Shown: one piece after another, positions 24,751 through 33,964 of the stretch
How the letters are laid out: each line of letters starts with the position of its first letter
Numbering within the stretch: position 1 is the stretch's first letter
DNA from: Bacteroidia bacterium
GTDB lineage: Bacteria > Bacteroidota > Bacteroidia > Flavobacteriales_E > Vicingaceae
DNA length: 64,000 nucleotides
Direction of reading: 5' to 3'
NCBI GenBank assembly: GCA_030433355.1
Contig: JAUIMG010000014.1
Coordinates: 1-64,000, forward strand
Translations under genes and position numbers: made by a program
The notes under the pieces: model-generated
What the model saw: the letters and a program-made list of their open reading frames with translations, nothing else
Told to the model about the DNA's origin: nothing
The model's database searches: none

Positions 24751-26194
24751 ATTAGCAAATATTCGACTTCTATTCATTGCATTACTTTTAGCTAGTATTG
24801 CTGCCCCATTAACTGCTCAAGATTTTTCCGATAAGAATCTTCTAAATGAGCAACTGGATTATTACCAATACGATCAGGATTTCCTCACTGCTGAATTTCA
24901 TAAAGGAAGGAGAGAATCCTTAAGAAAATTATTGCCAGACAGCTCTATAGCCGTTTTTTTCTCTGCACCAGAAAGAAATCGTTCTAATGATGTATATTAT
25001 GAATATCATCAAGACCCAAATTTTTATTATTTAAGCGGATTTAGAGAGCCCAATGCTTTATTGATCATTAGTAAAGAAGATCAAAAGTTTGATAGCATTC
25101 CGACAAATGAGATATTATTTGTTCCCGATAGAGATCCAGCTATGGAAATATGGAACGGCAGAAGGTTAGGATTAGAAGGAGCTAAAGATAATTTGGGCTT
25201 TAATAGCGTAATGATAAATAGCGCTTTTAAGCAAATTGATTTAGACCTTAATTCCATAAAGAGAATTTACTATCTCTCACCTCTTGCTTTAGAAGATCAA
25301 GATACTTCTGAAACAAAATACCTAGCAGGTTTATGGCATCAATTGGTTAAAAAAAATACCAAGCCCTTTTCTTCTGCAGAAAATCATTTAGAAATGATGA
25401 TGGCACAGTTGAGGCAAGATAAAACAGTGGAAGAAATAGCCTTACTAAAGAAAGCTATAGACATTACTTGTGAAGCTCAAAATAAGCTGATGCAAAACAT
25501 TAAGCCAAATATGGCAGAATATGAAACTGAAGCCATTATTGAGTATGTATTTAAAAGTAAGGGAGCAGAGTACCCCGGATTTCCATCCATACAAGGAAGT
25601 GGAGAAAACTCATGTATATTACATTATACATCCAATAGAAGACCTTTAAGAAATGGTGGTCTATTGGTGAGTGATGTTGGTGCCGAATATCGCGGTTACA
25701 CTGCAGATGTAACTAGAACTATTCCTCCGTCAGGAAAATTTTCTAAGGAAGAAAGAGCTATATATGAATTAGTTTATGAGGCTCAAAGTAGAGCAATTGA
25801 TAGCGCAAAAGTTGGCGTAAGTTTCTGGTTTCCTCATATGGTAGCACAAAAAATAATAGCGCAAGGTTTAATGGACTTAGGTATTATTTCTTTTAAAAAG
25901 GATTTTACAAAATATTTCATGCATGGCACTTCGCATTATCTTGGTTTAGATGTTCATGATCCTGGTCTTTATAAGGAATTAAAGGAAAATCAAGTAATTA
26001 CTGTTGAACCTGGAATCTATATAGCTGAAGGCTCTGATTGTGACCCTAAGTGGTGGAATATTGGAGTTAGAATTGAAGATGATATTTTAATAAAAAAAGA
26101 GGGTCCAGTAATCTTATCAGATAAATCTCCTAGAAGTATTGAAGATATTGAGAAAATGATGAATAAAAAAGAGGACTCTTTATTCAATAAATAA
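24740..26194 (+). CDS. Exported aminopeptidase P family (M24B) metallopeptidase
   Basis: The frame is open from an ATG at 24650, which overlaps rpmB and crosses its terminator, so I choose the GTG at 24740. It gives a clean signal peptide (FFLLANIRLLFIALLLAS, then LTAQ) and follows a promoter box by five bases. The N-terminal domain (about 30-215 in this numbering) is creatinase-like and the C-terminal pita-bread domain has the metal ligands: two Asp in SDVGAEYRGYTADVTRT, His in HGTSHYLGLDVHD, and Glu in TVEPGIYI and RIEDD. Aminopeptidase P removes the N-terminal residue before proline. Export suggests a periplasmic peptide-processing role. The start codon is the main uncertainty. Confidence 0.9.
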   Translation: MFFLLANIRLLFIALLLASIAAPLTAQDFSDKNLLNEQLDYYQYDQDFLTAEFHKGRRESLRKLLPDSSIAVFFSAPERNRSNDVYYEYHQDPNFYYLSGFREPNALLIISKEDQKFDSIPTNEILFVPDRDPAMEIWNGRRLGLEGAKDNLGFNSVMINSAFKQIDLDLNSIKRIYYLSPLALEDQDTSETKYLAGLWHQLVKKNTKPFSSAENHLEMMMAQLRQDKTVEEIALLKKAIDITCEAQNKLMQNIKPNMAEYETEAIIEYVFKSKGAEYPGFPSIQGSGENSCILHYTSNRRPLRNGGLLVSDVGAEYRGYTADVTRTIPPSGKFSKEERAIYELVYEAQSRAIDSAKVGVSFWFPHMVAQKIIAQGLMDLGIISFKKDFTKYFMHGTSHYLGLDVHDPGLYKELKENQVITVEPGIYIAEGSDCDPKWWNIGVRIEDDILIKKEGPVILSDKSPRSIEDIEKMMNKKEDSLFNK

Positions 26195-26230
26195 TATCTT
26201 TTATAATTGTGTTCAGAAAGATAATTTTAC

Positions 26231-26238
26231 TAAATTTG
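26231..26238 (+). promoter_or_regulatory. -7 promoter box TAAATTTG for rpmG
   Basis: An exact TAnnTTTG match, 25 bases upstream of the rpmG start, with a TTG at 26207-26209 that could serve as the -33 element (21-base spacer). It drives the rpmG-DUF4295 pair. Confidence 0.65.
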
Positions 26239-26263
26239 CCCTCCCATAAATTAAGCGTGACCA

Positions 26264-26452
26264 ATGGCGAAAAAAGGAAAAGGTAACAGAATTCAAGTTA
26301 TATTAGAGTGCACAGAGCACAAGGATAGTGGAATGGCCGGTACTTCTAGGTACATTACTACAAAAAATAGAAAAAATACTCCAGATAGAATGGAGATTAA
26401 AAAATACAACCCGATTTTGAAGAAAATGACGGTTCATAAAGAAATAAAATAA
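26264..26452 (+). CDS. rpmG: Ribosomal protein bL33
   Basis: The 62-residue protein matches bL33 ([30 protein letters not shown]). It has a single Cys in LECTEH and lacks the usual four zinc-binding cysteines, as in the zinc-free type. It is eight bases upstream of the DUF4295 gene in one transcript. Confidence 0.96.
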   Translation: MAKKGKGNRIQVILECTEHKDSGMAGTSRYITTKNRKNTPDRMEIKKYNPILKKMTVHKEIK

Positions 26453-26460
26453 TTTAAACC

Positions 26461-26616
26461 ATGGCTAAGAAGACCGTAGCAACACTACAAACCGGAGCAG
26501 GTAAATCATTTACTAAAGTTATTAAAATGGTGAAGTCTGATAAAAGCGGTGCGTATACCTTTAGAGAAGAGATGATCCCTAACGAAGAAGTTAAGGAATA
26601 TTTCAATAAAAAGTAA
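26461..26616 (+). CDS. DUF4295 ribosome-associated protein
   Basis: The gene is 51 codons long, eight bases after rpmG. It reads MAKKTVATLQTGAGKSFTKV, then an acidic C-terminal tail ending in FNKK. DUF4295 is restricted to Bacteroidota and always small and basic. From memory, it has been proposed as a lineage-specific large-subunit ribosomal protein (bL38); I could not verify that here. The position beside rpmG supports a ribosomal role. A terminator follows 20 bases later. Confidence 0.9.
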   Translation: MAKKTVATLQTGAGKSFTKVIKMVKSDKSGAYTFREEMIPNEEVKEYFNKK

Positions 26617-26636
26617 TTGCTAATAAGAATATATAC

Positions 26637-26667
26637 AAGGCTTCTTTCATTGAGAGAAGCCTTTTTT
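26637..26667 (+). terminator. Terminator after DUF4295
   Basis: AAGGCTTCT (26637-26645) pairs with AGAAGCCTT (26655-26663), followed by a T run, 21 bases past the DUF4295 stop. It ends the ribosomal transcript only 10 bases before the ftsY start. Confidence 0.85.
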
Positions 26668-26677
26668 GTGTCATAAA

Positions 26678-27631
26678 ATGGGAATATTCAACATATTTTC
26701 AAAAGAGAAAAAGGAAGCCCTTGATGAAGGCCTTTCGAAAACTAAAGAAAGCTTCTTTGGTAAGCTTGGCCGTGCTGTTGCAGGTAAGAGTAAGGTAGAC
26801 GACGAAGTTCTTGATGACTTAGAAGAAATTCTAATTACCTCTGATGTTGGTGTAAATACTACACTAAAAATTATCGAAAGAATAGAAGAAAGAGTTTCCA
26901 AAGACAAATACCTAGGAACATCGGAATTAGATAAGATTCTTAAAGAGGAGATTGTAGCCCTTTTAGAAGAAAATAATTCTACAGACTATAAAGAGTTTGT
27001 TGTACCTGAAACCACAAGTCCATATGTTATTATGGTGGTTGGTGTGAATGGGGTTGGTAAAACAACTACTATTGGCAAATTAGCCTACCAATTTAAAAAA
27101 GCAGGTAAAAAAGTCGTTTTAGGCGCTTCAGATACTTTTAGAGCCGCCGCTGTAGAGCAGTTAATTATTTGGTCTGAAAGAGTAGGTGTACCAATAGTAA
27201 ATCAAGGAATGAATGCTGACCCCGCTTCGGTTGCGTTTGATACCTTGCAATCTGCGGTTGCTCAAAATGCAGATGTTGTTATAATTGATACTGCAGGAAG
27301 ACTGCACAATAAAGTTAATCTTATGAATGAGCTGAGTAAGATTAAGAAAGTCATGCAAAAAGTAATTCCCAATGCTCCTCATGAAATACTTTTAGTTTTA
27401 GATGGTTCTACTGGACAAAATGCATTTGAGCAAGCCAAACAGTTTACTGCAGCTACTGAAGTAAATGCATTGGCTCTCACTAAACTAGATGGAACTGCAA
27501 AAGGCGGAGTAGTTATCGGTATTTCTGATCAATTTAAAATTCCTGTCAAATACATTGGTGTTGGAGAAGGAATGGAACATCTTCAAGTTTTCAATAGAAA
27601 GGAATTTGTAGATAGCTTATTTAGTAAGTAA
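26678..27631 (+). CDS. ftsY: SRP receptor FtsY
   Basis: The frame opens at 26666, but I choose the Met at 26678 (MGIFNIFSKEKK), because the longer start leaves a non-homologous MCHK. The 317-residue product lacks the long acidic A domain of E. coli and has an N-G core. G-domain motifs are VNGVGKTTTIGKL, DTFRAAAVEQL, DTAGR and TKLDGTAKGG. FtsY is the membrane docking GTPase for the signal recognition particle. rimO follows 15 bases after the stop and bshC 2 bases after rimO, a three-gene block. Confidence 0.97.
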   Translation: MGIFNIFSKEKKEALDEGLSKTKESFFGKLGRAVAGKSKVDDEVLDDLEEILITSDVGVNTTLKIIERIEERVSKDKYLGTSELDKILKEEIVALLEENNSTDYKEFVVPETTSPYVIMVVGVNGVGKTTTIGKLAYQFKKAGKKVVLGASDTFRAAAVEQLIIWSERVGVPIVNQGMNADPASVAFDTLQSAVAQNADVVIIDTAGRLHNKVNLMNELSKIKKVMQKVIPNAPHEILLVLDGSTGQNAFEQAKQFTAATEVNALALTKLDGTAKGGVVIGISDQFKIPVKYIGVGEGMEHLQVFNRKEFVDSLFSK

Positions 27632-27646
27632 TAAAATCCCAATTTC

Positions 27647-28957
27647 TTGAAGACAAAAACCCTCAAAAAGAATAAAGTAAACGTCGTTACACTAGGATGT
27701 TCAAAAAACATTTTCGATTCTGAAGTAATGATGAATCAGCTTAAAGCGAATAAGTTTGAGGTGGAGCACGAAAGCAAGAATGAAGATGCAGAAATAGTAA
27801 TTATCAATACCTGCGGATTTATAGACAATGCAAAGCAAGAATCTATTGATACCATTTTGCAGTATGCCGAAGCAAAAAAGGATGGGAGAGTAGACAAGGT
27901 ATACGTTACAGGTTGTTTGTCTGAAAGATATAGAGAAGATTTAGAAGCAGAGATTCCAAACGTAGATGCTTTTTTTGGTACAAGAGAATTGCCAAGATTA
28001 TTGAAAACCTTAAAAGCGGATTATAAGAAAGAATTAATTGGAGAACGATTAATTACCACGCCGAATCATTACGCATATTTTAAAATAGCAGAAGGCTGCG
28101 ATCGCCCTTGTTCTTTTTGTGCTATACCTTTAATGCGCGGAAAGCATGTAAGCACACCAATAGAACAATTGGTAGTTAGCGCTAAGCAATTGGCAGCGCA
28201 AGGGGTTAAAGAGTTGATATTGATAGCTCAAGATTTAACTTATTATGGCTTAGACATATACAAGAAAAGAGCATTAGCAGATTTGTTAAGACAGTTGTCC
28301 GATGTAGAAGGAATTGAATGGATCAGATTGCATTATGCTTTCCCTTCTGGTTTTCCTATGGAGGTTTTAGACGTTATGCGAGAGAGAGATAATATCTGCA
28401 ATTATATTGATATTCCTTTACAGCATATTAGCGACCCTATGCTAAAGTCGATGCGAAGAGGAACTACTAAGAAAAAAACCATGGAGCTAATTGAAGCTTT
28501 TAGAGCTAAAGTACCTGACATGGCCATTAGAACTACTTTGATTGCTGGATACCCTGGAGAAACGGAGGAAGATTTCAAAGAAATGGAAGAGTGGGTCAAA
28601 AATACTAGGTTTGATCGCTTAGGGATCTTTACTTATTCTCATGAGGAAAATACCCATGCCTTTTTATTAGAAGACGATGTTCCGGAAGAAGTGAAGGAAG
28701 AAAGAGCACAAAGAATTATGGATATTCAAAGTGATATTTCTTTTGATTTAAACCAAGAGAAAGTTGGTAAAACATATAAAGTACTCTTCGATAGAGTTGA
28801 AGGCGATTATTTCGTTGGAAGAACAGAGTTTGATTCTCCAGAAGTGGACAATGAAGTTTTAGTACCAAAATCGCAATTTGTCCGCTTGGGAGATTTCTCA
28901 AAAGTTAAGATTCTTAGAGCGGAACATTTCGATCTTTTTGGCGAAATTGTGGACTGA
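27647..28957 (+). CDS. rimO: Ribosomal protein uS12 methylthiotransferase RimO
   Basis: The 436-residue protein starts with TTG (KTKTLKKNKVNVVTLGCSKN). Domains are UPF0004 (Cys at LGCSKN, NTCGF and TGCLSER bind one 4Fe-4S cluster), radical SAM (CDRPCSFC binds the second cluster), and a C-terminal TRAM domain. RimO adds a methylthio group to an Asp of S12. It is 15 bases after ftsY, and its stop is two bases before the bshC start. Confidence 0.96.
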   Translation: MKTKTLKKNKVNVVTLGCSKNIFDSEVMMNQLKANKFEVEHESKNEDAEIVIINTCGFIDNAKQESIDTILQYAEAKKDGRVDKVYVTGCLSERYREDLEAEIPNVDAFFGTRELPRLLKTLKADYKKELIGERLITTPNHYAYFKIAEGCDRPCSFCAIPLMRGKHVSTPIEQLVVSAKQLAAQGVKELILIAQDLTYYGLDIYKKRALADLLRQLSDVEGIEWIRLHYAFPSGFPMEVLDVMRERDNICNYIDIPLQHISDPMLKSMRRGTTKKKTMELIEAFRAKVPDMAIRTTLIAGYPGETEEDFKEMEEWVKNTRFDRLGIFTYSHEENTHAFLLEDDVPEEVKEERAQRIMDIQSDISFDLNQEKVGKTYKVLFDRVEGDYFVGRTEFDSPEVDNEVLVPKSQFVRLGDFSKVKILRAEHFDLFGEIVD

Positions 28958-28959
28958 TC

Positions 28960-30561
28960 ATGGAAACAGACTGTATACCCTTTAAAGAAACTAACTATTT
29001 TTCTTCTCTAATTACGGATTACCTAGAAGGAGCAGAATTTCTTAACGATTTTATTCATTATCAGCCCCATCTAGATTCCATTCAAGAGGCAATTAGTAGC
29101 AAAAAATTCTCTGAATCGAAAAGAGAAGTTTTAGTAAATCAACTGAACGGGCAATATAAGGCTTCTAAGATTAAGCTCAGCAAAAGCCCTTTGGTGGAAG
29201 CTAATATTCAGGCATTAAAAGCAAGTAAAACTTATACGGTCACTACAGGACACCAACTTTGTCTAATGACTGGGCCTTTGTATTTTATCTATAAGATAGT
29301 TAGTACCATCAAGCTTGCTGAAAGCCTAAAGCAAAAATACCCCGATAGTAATTTCGTTCCTATTTTTTGGATGGCCTCTGAAGATCATGATTTTGATGAA
29401 ATCAATCATTTCCATTTTAAAGAACAAACTTTAAGTTGGGAAATAGCATCTAAAACAGGAGTAGGAAGGTTAGATACAGCTTCTTTAAATGAGGTAAGAA
29501 AGCAATTAGAATCCCTTTTGCCAGAATTAAATATTCATGCATCCAAACTGCTAGACAAATTTGATCAAGCATATCAAAATGGTTATGATTTAGCTAATGC
29601 TACAAGAGTTCTCGCTCATGAGTTGTTTGCTGCATATGGTTTGGTGATTATAGATGGTGATGATCAGGAGCTTAAAAAGCTTTTTATTCCCCATTTAAAG
29701 CGAGAATTATTAGAAGAGTTATCTTCTCATAAAGTGGAAGAGCAAAGTAAACTTTTAGACGCTCAATATAAGTTGCAGGTTAATCCTAGAGAAATAAATC
29801 TATTCTACTTAACAGACGATTATAGAGCAAGAATCATCAAAGAGAATGGAGTTTATTATATCAATGACCAGTCCAAGAGTTTCAGTGAAGAAGAGATTTT
29901 AGAAGAATTAGAAAATCACCCGGAGCGTTTTAGTCCCAATGTTTTGATGCGTCCTCTTTATCAAGAAACAATACTTCCCAATTTAGCCTATATAGGTGGA
30001 GGAGGAGAATTGGCTTATTGGTTTCAACTAAGATCTAGTTTTGAAGCCTTTGGGGAAAAATTACCGCTTCTTTTGCTACGTAATTCTGTATTGTTTTTAA
30101 ATAGAGAAAGTTTAGATACGGCAAATAAACTGGCGTGGCAATCCAAAGACTTTTTCTTGCCATTAGAAAAATGGTTGAAAGAATGGGTAGTGAGAAATGC
30201 AGAAGCAGATTGGACCTTAGAGATGGAAAAAGAAAAAACAGTTGCACTTTACCATACCTTGGAATCTAAGGCTTCTTTAATAGATACTAGCTTAGAAGAA
30301 CATGTAAAAGCTTTAAAGCAAAAGCAGCTAAATAGTTTGGATAAGTTATCGGAGAAATTGATTCGTTCTGATAGAAAAAAGCAAGGGGTAGCAAAAGATA
30401 AAATTGATGCTTTAAAGGCATATAGCTTCCCCAATGGAAAGCTACAAGAAAGATATAGTAACTTTTTTGAGTTTTACTTAGCTTATGGAGACGACTTTAT
30501 AAAAAAAATGATGGAAAACCTAAGCTTTCCATCAAATCAATTTTTTATAATAAGGGAGTAA
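28960..30561 (+). CDS. bshC: Bacillithiol biosynthesis cysteine-adding enzyme BshC
   Basis: The 533-residue protein has the normal length and core block TTGHQLCLMTGPLYFIYKI (residues about 95-113). FWMASEDHDFDEI follows (catalytic region), and the C-terminal half is a coiled coil. BshC joins cysteine to GlcN-malate to complete bacillithiol. It begins two bases after rimO. The pathway's deacetylase is at 20226-20942, while BshA is missing from the window. Bacillithiol supports thiol redox balance and peroxide reduction. Confidence 0.96.
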   Translation: METDCIPFKETNYFSSLITDYLEGAEFLNDFIHYQPHLDSIQEAISSKKFSESKREVLVNQLNGQYKASKIKLSKSPLVEANIQALKASKTYTVTTGHQLCLMTGPLYFIYKIVSTIKLAESLKQKYPDSNFVPIFWMASEDHDFDEINHFHFKEQTLSWEIASKTGVGRLDTASLNEVRKQLESLLPELNIHASKLLDKFDQAYQNGYDLANATRVLAHELFAAYGLVIIDGDDQELKKLFIPHLKRELLEELSSHKVEEQSKLLDAQYKLQVNPREINLFYLTDDYRARIIKENGVYYINDQSKSFSEEEILEELENHPERFSPNVLMRPLYQETILPNLAYIGGGGELAYWFQLRSSFEAFGEKLPLLLLRNSVLFLNRESLDTANKLAWQSKDFFLPLEKWLKEWVVRNAEADWTLEMEKEKTVALYHTLESKASLIDTSLEEHVKALKQKQLNSLDKLSEKLIRSDRKKQGVAKDKIDALKAYSFPNGKLQERYSNFFEFYLAYGDDFIKKMMENLSFPSNQFFIIRE

Positions 30562-30565
30562 TTAC

Positions 30566-31399
30566 TTACTCATCATCATCTTCTTCTTCCGTTTCATCAC
30601 TTTTGAAAGACTTGTAAATAATTTCAGATTCTTTCTTTCTATCTTCCTTAGTAACTACCTCTCCTTGGATGTATTTCTTAAACTCTTCTTTCATTGCCAT
30701 AGCCTCGTCTACATCTTTACTAGTAGGCTCAAACTTATAGGCAGAAAAGTATTGATCATACTCTCCACTTTTAATGATTAAAGCATATTCTTCTAAAGCA
30801 TCTACTAAGGTTTGTGCAGAAACTTCGTCAGGCTTATAATCCATGGTTAAGCTATCCATGGCAAAAAGTATACTTTTAACGCCTTCGCCTATGTTTCTCG
30901 ACTTAATTTCATAAACTCCTTTCATTAACCAAACAGCATAATCATCTGGGTCAAATTTTACAATCTTTCCAAGATAATAGGCTCCTTTTCTAGGGTTGTC
31001 ATTATCGTAATAGATTTCAGAAACTGTTATAGCACTATCTTTTAGTATAGATCTAAACTCTTCACTTTCGTAGTAAACTTTCTCATTTTCATCCGTCTTA
31101 TCTTTATATTTATAAAGCTTATAAGTCATCTTTAAAGATTCCTTTAAGGCTTTAGGATACTGTTCTTGTAATGCAGGTCGACTTGCAATTTCAAAATAAG
31201 ATTGAGCCAAATAATAATAAACCCAATTATTTCTTCTGTAGTCAGAATCTTCTAAGAGTTTTTCACCTTTGTACGCAGCATCTTCGTATTTACCATCTAC
31301 CATTAAGAAAGTAATCTTTGCTATTTTTTTATCTTCAGGTTGAGCGCTAATCCCCGTGAATAAAAGGATGCTGAATAGGGAGAGAAGTATTTTTTTCAT
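30566..31399 (-). CDS. Exported TPR-like protein
   Basis: The frame opens at 31414, but a TAAATTTG promoter box on this strand occupies 31412-31419, so I choose the Met at 31399. The product has a signal peptide (LFTGISAQ), then helical pairs resembling TPR units (ALQEQYPKALKESLKMTYK, YAVWLMKGVYEIKS) and an acidic C-terminus (DETEEEDDDE). I recognise no family. It may be a periplasmic scaffold. Its stop is four bases from the end of bshC (convergent). Confidence 0.75.
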   Translation of the reverse strand: MKKILLSLFSILLFTGISAQPEDKKIAKITFLMVDGKYEDAAYKGEKLLEDSDYRRNNWVYYYLAQSYFEIASRPALQEQYPKALKESLKMTYKLYKYKDKTDENEKVYYESEEFRSILKDSAITVSEIYYDNDNPRKGAYYLGKIVKFDPDDYAVWLMKGVYEIKSRNIGEGVKSILFAMDSLTMDYKPDEVSAQTLVDALEEYALIIKSGEYDQYFSAYKFEPTSKDVDEAMAMKEEFKKYIQGEVVTKEDRKKESEIIYKSFKSDETEEEDDDE

Positions 31400-31411
31400 A
31401 TAGGTAATGTT

Positions 31412-31419
31412 CAAATTTA
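31412..31419 (-). promoter_or_regulatory. -7 promoter box TAAATTTG
   Basis: An exact TAnnTTTG match on the minus strand lies 12 bases upstream of the Met at 31399. It overlaps the more distal ATG at 31414, which argues that the shorter start is used. It is divergent from the promoter at 31476-31483. Confidence 0.55.
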
Positions 31420-31475
31420 TTTACAATAGCACCAAAAATACAAAATCCATACCAGCATGCTATCTTTTGTTCGCT

Positions 31476-31483
31476 TACCTTTG
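31476..31483 (+). promoter_or_regulatory. -7 promoter box TACCTTTG
   Basis: An exact TAnnTTTG match lies 15 bases upstream of the 176-aa membrane-protein ATG. Confidence 0.55.
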
Positions 31484-31498
31484 CAAAAAGCATAAAAT

Positions 31499-32029
31499 AT
31501 GAGTCGCATAAGCATAGAAAAAAAGGAAGATGGTACCTTAATAAAAATTAAGGCTTATTACGAAGAGGGAAAACAAAAGATGCTAAATCTATGGTTATTT
31601 GCTTGGACATTATGTGGCTTGGCAATTATTAGTCAAGTGTTTTTAGATGCCAATGGAGAGCTAAAGAATATGATTTTGATTTTTGGTGCATTTTGGGCTT
31701 ACTTTGAGTACATGGTTGTTAAAGCTTTTAAGTGGAGAAGAACTGGTGAAGAACAAATTTTTATTAATAAGGAAACGATACAATACGGAAGAACCTACAA
31801 TAATAGAGGTGTTTTAAAACCTTATCGCTTAGATCAGATGAATCCAGTAAGAGAAATGAAAGATGAGTCGAACTCATTTGTCCGTTCGTTCATGGATTCT
31901 TATTGGGTAATAGGAGGGGAGAAGCTAGCATTTTCTTACCAAGCTAAGATTATTCCTTTTGGATTAAGATTAACAGATAAAGAAGCAAAGAAAGTAACAC
32001 AACAAATCAATAAGTTGATTGGAGAGTAA
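31499..32029 (+). CDS. Two-helix membrane protein of unknown function
   Basis: The 176-residue product has two hydrophobic helices (about 30-50 and 58-75) separated by a short turn, then a soluble C-terminal domain with a PH-like pattern (EEQIFINKETIQYGRTY, KLAFSYQAKIIPFGLRLTDKEA). It is probably an inner-membrane protein with a cytoplasmic domain. I recognise no named family. It is divergently transcribed from the TPR protein with a shared intergenic promoter region. Confidence 0.7.
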   Translation: MSRISIEKKEDGTLIKIKAYYEEGKQKMLNLWLFAWTLCGLAIISQVFLDANGELKNMILIFGAFWAYFEYMVVKAFKWRRTGEEQIFINKETIQYGRTYNNRGVLKPYRLDQMNPVREMKDESNSFVRSFMDSYWVIGGEKLAFSYQAKIIPFGLRLTDKEAKKVTQQINKLIGE

Positions 32030-32033
32030 TAAT

Positions 32034-33107
32034 TTAATGACTTATTCTAAAAGCATTACCGCTAATAGTTTTTAAGGTTTCTCCTTCTTTTTGTTCTTCT
32101 ATAATAAGAGCTTTAGCTTTATCTACTTCAAAGACTTGACTTATGTCTCTTAGAATACCTGCAGGTACATTATGATCAATAAACTCTTGAAGTAAAACTT
32201 CTGCATCCCACCTCTCAATAAGGCCTGTTAATTTCTCATCTAAAGAAGCTCTATTGGCTATTCTATTTTGGTTGGTGGCATATTTCTCATCCTTGCTTAT
32301 TGATTCCTCTTTTAAGATAGCACATAGTTTGGAGAACTGCTTATCGCTACCAACAGCTAGTATTAACTCCTTACCGTCTTTACATTTAAACCTTTCACCA
32401 TAAGGCGCAATGTTTGGATGTAGGGTTCCCATTGGTTGTGGTACATGTTTGCCCATTAGCCAATTTGTAGCTTGATTAGCTAAAGCAGCAATGGCACTAT
32501 CAAATAAAGAAACACTAACTTTTGTAGCTTTTTTATTTTTACTATTTTGAATCAAAGCAACCAAAATTCCTTCTTTCAATTGATGAGCGGCAAATAAATC
32601 GATAAGTGCAATTGGAATTTTTACTTCTTCTCCCTTGCTTTTTCCATTCATAGAAATAAAGCCCGATTCAGCTTGCAAAACAATGTCGTAGGCTATCCTC
32701 TTATCTTCTCCAAAGCCTGTAATTTCTCCATAAATAAGATGCGGATTAATTGCTTTTAAAGTTTCAAAATCAACCCCTAACTTTTTGGCATCGTCGGCTT
32801 TGTAATTGACAATTACGATGTCTGCGGATTTTATTTCTTCTAACAGTTTATGGTAGTCTTCTTGTTCTTTTAAGTTTAAGAATACACTTTTTTTTCCCCA
32901 ATTAACGCTAGCATAATAGGCAGAAAAAGGATGGTCTTTTGGCTCGGAAGCTAACTTCCAATTCCTGGTTACATCTCCTCCTAAGGCTTTATTCTCAATT
33001 TTGATTACTTCTGCACCCATTTCGGCGAAAAACATACCAACGGAAGGGCCTGCTAGAACGCTAGCCAATTCAACAACTTTATAGTTTTTGAAATAATTTG
33101 TATCCAT
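32034..33107 (-). CDS. CaiB/BaiF-type CoA transferase
   Basis: I choose the Met at 33107 over the ORF start at 33176, since MDTNYFKNYKVVELASVLAG begins the family core and overlaps the upstream stop by one base (TAATG). The 357-residue enzyme is a family III CoA-transferase. ELASVLAGPSVGMFFAEMGA and the catalytic Asp region AYDIVLQAESG are visible. It moves CoA between carboxylic acids; substrates are unknown. It is third in an operon after the copper ATPase and a methyltransferase. Confidence 0.9.
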   Translation of the reverse strand: MDTNYFKNYKVVELASVLAGPSVGMFFAEMGAEVIKIENKALGGDVTRNWKLASEPKDHPFSAYYASVNWGKKSVFLNLKEQEDYHKLLEEIKSADIVIVNYKADDAKKLGVDFETLKAINPHLIYGEITGFGEDKRIAYDIVLQAESGFISMNGKSKGEEVKIPIALIDLFAAHQLKEGILVALIQNSKNKKATKVSVSLFDSAIAALANQATNWLMGKHVPQPMGTLHPNIAPYGERFKCKDGKELILAVGSDKQFSKLCAILKEESISKDEKYATNQNRIANRASLDEKLTGLIERWDAEVLLQEFIDHNVPAGILRDISQVFEVDKAKALIIEEQKEGETLKTISGNAFRISH

Positions 33108-33964
33108 TATTTTATCGCTTTTATAAGTCCATACTTCCACAAACCTCTGTCTAAACCACTTAGCAAGTAATAGCACATTCTAGTATTTGCAATTTGGGTT
33201 GTAGAAAATTTCTTTCCAATGATTTCATGCCATTTATTATAAACCCATGCAGCATAATAAAACCGTCGTAGTCTTAGTATGGATGGCCTAACTTCTTTGC
33301 TTTTATCGATGCAATTTGCTTCTTTAAAACCGACCTCTTTTAAATTATCTAGATAGTTTTGTTTGGTATCTAAAGAGATTACATTACAGCCATTAAAACC
33401 ATAGTCATAAAGGATTTTCCTTTCCTTTTCATTCAAATTTTCTTTGCCTTGTAGGTTTTCTGCTAATACCAATCGGCCACCTTTCTTTAAAAGGCGAAAT
33501 GCCTCTTTTAGAAAGTCAATTTTAGGCTCTGCATAGCAAATGCTCTCTATGCCAAAAATGATATCAAAAGATTGATCAGGATAAGGACAATGATTGTAAT
33601 CTCCCAAATCAAAATGGATTAGCTTTTCTAAATTTTCTTTGGAAGCATTTTGATTGGCTATCAACAACTGCTCAGGACTAATAGTAATACCATGGACGGA
33701 GGCTTTGTAGTTTTTAGCCATATATATAGCTGTGCCTCCAACACCACAACCTGCATCTAATATTTTACTTTCTTCCGTTACTTCTGCTAATTCTGCAATA
33801 GTTTTATTCAATTGCAGTAGTGCTTTTGAAAGACTGTTAGCTCCTTCTTCCCACAAGCCTAAATTTAATTGCTTGTTGTGGTCCATGCCCCAAGCATCTC
33901 GATAGGCGTTTTCACACTCTCGATAATAGGTTTTAATAGATTCTAGGTGCGGATCTTTAGTCAA
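33107..33964 (-). CDS. Class I SAM-dependent methyltransferase
   Basis: The 285-residue protein has the SAM-binding motif LDAGCGVGGTAIYMA, followed by ITISPEQLL, LGDYNHCPYPDQSFD and a motif around RLLKKGGRLVLAE. Its overall shape (N-terminal YYRECENAYRDAWG, long C-terminal helical part) resembles the gamma-tocopherol/sterol/small-molecule C-methyltransferase group. The substrate is unknown. It overlaps both neighbours: eight bases with the copper ATPase upstream and one base with the CoA-transferase. Confidence 0.88.
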   Translation of the reverse strand: MTKDPHLESIKTYYRECENAYRDAWGMDHNKQLNLGLWEEGANSLSKALLQLNKTIAELAEVTEESKILDAGCGVGGTAIYMAKNYKASVHGITISPEQLLIANQNASKENLEKLIHFDLGDYNHCPYPDQSFDIIFGIESICYAEPKIDFLKEAFRLLKKGGRLVLAENLQGKENLNEKERKILYDYGFNGCNVISLDTKQNYLDNLKEVGFKEANCIDKSKEVRPSILRLRRFYYAAWVYNKWHEIIGKKFSTTQIANTRMCYYLLSGLDRGLWKYGLIKAIK

